Below, piece by piece: positions 40,955-44,834 of a stretch of 44,834 nucleotides of DNA. Position 1 is the stretch's first letter. Each line of letters begins with the position of its first letter. Made by a program: the position numbers and the translations under genes. The notes under the pieces were generated by a model, which searched no databases, had not been told where the DNA came from, and saw nothing but the letters and a program-made list of their open reading frames with translations. The stretch is from Nemertoderma westbladi (Eukaryota > Xenacoelomorpha > Nemertodermatida > Nemertodermatidae): the NCBI GenBank assembly GCA_032718475.1, contig JAUCBJ010007788.1, positions 1 to 44,834 on the forward strand, read 5' to 3'.

Positions 40955-41227
40955 ATTTCCGTGGTAGTCCTTTGCAAATATGCAAAACCGTCGTTGGCGA
41001 GCCACACTGACGAACGGTATGCCGACGTCAGGAACTCCGCCGATTCCATGTGTCATCCAGTGCGTGTATGGCGCACCGACAAACACACCCGGATCCGGGT
41101 CCCAGAATTGGGATAACGGGACCGACGTGGTACGCACGGTGTACTGGAAGCCACCAGCTTCCTCAAACGCCGAAATTACGGCCTCAACATGGTCCTTGGA
41201 GGCGCAAGGGCGACCCGATCCAGACAT
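40955..41227 (-). CDS. MULE transposase exon 1
   Basis: True ATG at 41227. MSGSGRPCASKDHVEAVISA leads to FEEAGGFQYTVRTTSVPLSQF and VARQRRFCIFAKDYHGN, then donor GTATGT. The length of 273 bp is phase 0, which fits exon 2. The start lies 711 bp inside the right end of the element, as expected for a gene transcribed from that end. Family assignment rests mainly on exons 2 and 3. Confidence 0.62.
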
Positions 41228-41948
41228 AATTAATAATTAATTAATTAATAATATACTGAAATATTACGAGTAGGGCCTACAGCTGTACAGGAATTAGCAG
41301 TATAGACGAATTAGAATATAGAAGAATTAGCAAATGAGTTAGGCCCCTAAATATTGCTAATGTCTGAATGTCAGAATACATGAACAACAGAATAGGCATA
41401 TCAGCTCAGCATATGGGCTAAAAGAGGAGTCAACGGCAGAATGGTTACATGTAATTAAAAGACTAAAAAAACGACTACCGGCTAACCGGTAGCGCGGTAG
41501 GCTATAAATCTGAAATAAATTGATGACTGACTACCGGCAGACCGGTACTGCAGTACTGCGGTAGGCCTACCAGTTCCGGTACGATCTATATCAGTATATC
41601 TATCTGCTGATCTGATACGCAAGTTCCGTTCGGATGGTGGCTGCAGCACCCTGGCACCCGTACATGCAGGCTAAGCATCGCGCTCGCATCTGCAAATATA
41701 CCTGTATACTAGCAGACTCACTTACTTCATGTTGTAGGCCTAATTCAGTACGGTAATTGGTAATTGTGTAATCAAATCAAACCTACCGGTAGTACTACAT
41801 ACTACTGCTGTCGAATGAACAAAGAATCAGCTGATTTATGTTAAGTAGGCGGAGCTAGTTTACATGGCAACATCCAATGGATGAAGCCCTAGTGCCTATT
41901 GAAGATGTCAAGTCTGTGGAGCGAATTTAGCATCTACCGTTGCCATCG

Positions 41949-42615
41949 GTAGGACCCTAACAAATTACAATTACCACAATGGTATTGGATTGGCTGGCTA
42001 CTGTTTTTATAATGCAACTCATCAGAATGCTGAATCAACCATATAATTGCTGCAATATGGAATAATTTTACATTCAAAGAATTAGTTATACTCCACTGTT
42101 TTTCTTTTCATTTATATTCCAGGTTTAACAGTACCTGTAAACTTGTAATTATAATTATCAGTATTCCTACTATTATTGAATGTTGAAGGAATATATTCTC
42201 AATGTTGAGTATGTATTGTATATATACTAAATATCATTTTTACGAATTGACAATTTCCGTTTGAAATAATAATATCTATCTAAAAATAACAATAAATCGC
42301 GGATGAGTCGACTGAGTTAAAATTTCTCATTGTCTATTATAAACTTAGTGATAGAAAGACATTCTGTAACTACTTTAGTGATTAATAGTAACAATAGTGA
42401 GCGAAAGTGCAACTTTTTCCCTGTATTCCTGAGGAAAAGTGAATTTTTCAGATAAAGTAATGTTCTTCGATACGAAAAATGTTGAGGAAAGAAACACTTT
42501 TTGTCTCTTTTTAATTGACTATTTCAATCGAGTGCAAAACTCAATACACGAGGACAGAATGTCTTAAATTCGGTGAACTGAAATTAGTGACAAAGAATTC
42601 TTTCTGACATGTTTA
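41949..42615 (+). repeat. Long interspersed repeat, copy 2, right part
   Basis: Similar to 1823-2865 of copy 1 (ACCCTAACAAATTACAATTA, TCAGAATGCTGAATCAACCA, CAATAGTGAGCGAAAG) without the SINE. Confidence 0.78.
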
Positions 42616-42967
42616 TTTAATAGTAACTGTATCTACAGTATATTGGTGTGTGATAATTAGAGAAGTTCTAGAGATATCGATTTAAAGTGGGTTTAACCTC
42701 GCGAATTAGAAGGTTAGAATCTTTGGTTAGAGAGTCGAATTGGGTGTTAGAAGAAGAAAGTATAGAAAGTGTTTAGTATCAGTTGGGTGGTCCTCGGTAA
42801 GTGAATGTTCTAGAACGGCTGAGTAATTAACTAGTTTTATTCCAAAATTGTAACATTATTCAGTGCCGTTAGTATTAACAGCGAGTTGTTATTTAGCACC
42901 ACCTTACAAATTTAGAGGTCATTGCAGTATTTGGCCTGTACATTTAGTATTGGTGTTGTAATGTCCC

Positions 42968-43026
42968 TTGTTTATGTGGTAACCAATGATGTATAGTTAT
43001 GGCGTCATTGGTTACCACATAAACAA
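42968..43026. repeat. Perfect 22-bp hairpin with 15-nt loop
   Basis: TTGTTTATGTGGTAACCAATGA (two halves: 42968-42978 and 42979-42989) pairs without mismatch with 43005-43026. The loop is TGTATAGTTATGGCG. Confidence 0.85.
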
Positions 43027-43303
43027 TAGGTGGTATTTATTAATAATTGCCTGACAGCCAGATAAGATAGACCTACTACATTACCTACCGGTAGATATTA
43101 AAAACCAGTAGTTATAAACTATTAACATGGCTCCAAACGCCACCATAAAAATAAGCTAACTTTTTTATAACATAATTTATGTTATTTTTACATTTATTTA
43201 TACAGCAACTAATTTAATTTGTGCAGTTTCTATCACTTTATAATATATACAATCATTTCGTAATGTTAAAATTTTGGAATAAAAATACATAAATACTTGT
43301 TGC

Positions 43304-43408
43304 AAAGTACTTTACAGTGTTCTGATCCTCGTGGCTTTATTTTCACTCACTCACTACGTTCGTTCGTGTAACAAAGCACTCGGATCATCACAGTGTAAAG
43401 TGCTACTT
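43304..43408. repeat. Imperfect inverted repeat, arms of about 28 bp
   Basis: AGTACTTTACAGTGTTCTGA faces TCATCACAGTGTAAAGTGCT. The centre holds the near-palindrome CACTCACTACGTTCGTTCGTG. Confidence 0.6.
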
Positions 43409-44378
43409 TACACAAAAGTATGTAAATAGATATTACACGTTTGTCAGTTAGATGAAATGTTGCCGTATGTTCACCTATGCGGGCACAAAATTGTCAGGTA
43501 GTTTCACCAACATAGGAAGCAGGGCAATAATCTCTAATCAAAGAAGCCCTACTAATTCGCGAGTAATATACACCTAACTCAAGATTCATATAATAACCGC
43601 TAGAGGGATATACGAATATAAAATGTGTTTGTAAAGTTAGGACTTTAAGTTAAAGGTAATCTTGAGTGCACTTTGTGTTGTAATATGTACTGTATACACC
43701 ATATAAATGATATCACATTATTTAAGGTGAATGAATGTTTTCAGAACGATGCCTAATATATGAAATGATAACATCAAATTTATCTTTATGTTTCACAATT
43801 GAAACTTCACAACATTTTAAAAGAAGTCAGAAACAGTTTATGAATGTAAAGTTACTTCCTTAAATGCAGAAATGTTTCGTTTCATTTAGTTTTATTTAGC
43901 CTTTTTTTATGTTCATAAAATATTTTAAACTATTTAAAAAAAATTAAAAAGGATCATTCTGAATCTTAAAAGAAGAGGATTTTGAATCTTAAAACGCATA
44001 ATGCTAGCAAAAAAAATCAAATTTTGTCACAATGGGGTTCACGACTCAAATTCAAAACCAGATTAATTAGATGCAATAATATCACAGAACACATAATGGC
44101 GTTTACAGAATTCAATAAGATGCTAAAATAGCCGAGTTTAAATATTGGTATTTTCAGTTTAAAAATTATTCAAAATTTAAAAACTATCTGTGATTGGTCA
44201 TGACGCCACTGTACGCCTCGGAATACCATTGATATCAACATTCAGATACCTAATACTATCTTTGTATAAATTAGGCAGTTCGTTAGGCAGGGACTTCTAC
44301 ATTAGTACTGTAGTACAGTGCAGCAGTCACCGCCTGGGGTACAAGCAGCACTCCAGCACTGTATACCTGCTTATTTAT

Positions 44379-44786
44379 AAGGCGAACGGAGAGTACTCAG
44401 GACAACAGCAACAGCAAGGCGAACGGAGAGTACCCAGGACAACAGTAAGGAGGAACGAATACGGCGAATGGAGAGTACCCGGGACAACGGCAAGGAGGAG
44501 CGAATACAGCGAATGGAGAGTACCCGGGACAATGGCAAGGAGGAGCGAATATGGCGAATGGAGAGTACCCGGGATGATGGCAAGGAGGAGCGAATATGGC
44601 GAACGGAGAGTACCCAGGATGATGGCAAGGAGGAGCGAATGCGGTAAACGGTGAGTACCTGGTACAACAGCAAGGAGGAGCGAATACGGCGAACTGAGAG
44701 TACCTGGGACAACAGCAAGGAGGAGTGAATATAGCGAACGGAGAGTACCCGGGACAATGGCAAGGAGGAGCGAATACTGCGAATAC
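44379..44786. repeat. 45-bp minisatellite, about nine copies
   Basis: The unit reads GGCGAACGGAGAGTACCCGG, GACAATGGCAAGGAGGAGCG, AATAC. Because 45 is a multiple of 3, frames stay open on both strands through the array; these are not genes. Copies differ by a few transitions each. Confidence 0.9.
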
Positions 44787-44834
44787 TTTACATATATACT
44801 TTAATTTGAAACTTTTCACACTTTCGTCTTTAGT

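Larger units (their letters stand above)
37963..41938. mobile_element. Mutator-like (MULE) DNA transposon
   Basis: Left end GGTGCTGCTAAATTCACTCC and, reversed, right end GGTAGATGCTAAATTCGCTC continue into CACAGACT(C/T)GACAT: terminal inverted repeats of about 34 bp. GTTGCCATCG flanks both ends (37953-37962, 41939-41948), a perfect 10-bp duplication within the 8-11 bp range usual for MULEs. Repeat copy 1 (near 1815) has one uninterrupted GTTGCCATC, an empty site. A minus-strand MULE transposase is encoded but cut short, so the copy is not autonomous. Confidence 0.85.
42616..44378. other. No recognised gene; two hairpins
   Basis: Apart from the hairpins at 42968 and 43304, AT-rich sequence without a supported frame. 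Confidence 0.35.

Noticed and set aside
44371-44819. Overlapping frames on both strands at the right edge (Pro/Cys/Ser-rich repeats)
   Set aside because: Produced by a 45-bp minisatellite whose period is a multiple of three; no non-repeat coding part adjoins it.

Overview
The window is eukaryotic and almost certainly from an invertebrate animal. It has GT-AG introns, a Cys-loop receptor gene, a BEL/Pao retrotransposon, LINE and tRNA-derived SINE copies, and several classes of cut-and-paste DNA transposon. It is AT-rich, with frequent palindromic 8-mers (TAGGCCTA, TACCGGTA) and long G/C homopolymers. I cannot name the species. The only gene that looks like an ordinary host gene is a small anion-type Cys-loop ligand-gated channel on the + strand. 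It has two exons (4357-4826 and 17068-17644) separated by a 12.2 kb intron filled with mobile DNA.

Layout from left to right. 1-723: N-terminal part of a Mutator-like transposase-domain protein (minus strand, runs off the left edge). 1431-2865: copy 1 of a long interspersed repeat that contains a SINE. 3355-4135: DNA bounded by poly-G. 4357-17644: the channel gene. Its intron holds a 726-bp poly-G-tipped inverted-repeat element, two LINE fragments, and a BEL element whose 1,623-codon frame is open although reverse transcriptase, RNase H and the integrase core are missing. 17905-18440: a LINE 3' fragment. 18777-19668: two inverted minisatellite arms. 23129-28647: a DNA transposon with long terminal inverted repeats built from a 16-bp minisatellite, a perfect 6-bp target duplication, a HECT-domain gene and a converging integrase-type (DDE) transposase gene, both broken. 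29737-30587: a short inverted-repeat element with a nested hairpin. 32345-33813: a second HECT gene end (three exons, GT-AG) followed by a second, different N-terminal transposase fragment in the same converging order. 33840-35050: a cluster of tRNA-like SINE copies in direct and inverted order. 36770-37640: two LINE reverse transcriptase fragments. 37637-42615: copy 2 of the long repeat, split by a 3,976-bp Mutator-like element with a perfect 10-bp target duplication. 44379-44786: a 45-bp minisatellite.

The best candidate for a little-described system is the pairing of a HECT-type ubiquitin ligase gene with an integrase-type transposase inside one terminal-repeat transposon, apparently seen twice here. 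A second theme is that three inverted-repeat structures in the window have arms made of short tandem repeats. All identifications rest on motif reading by eye; no database search was run.
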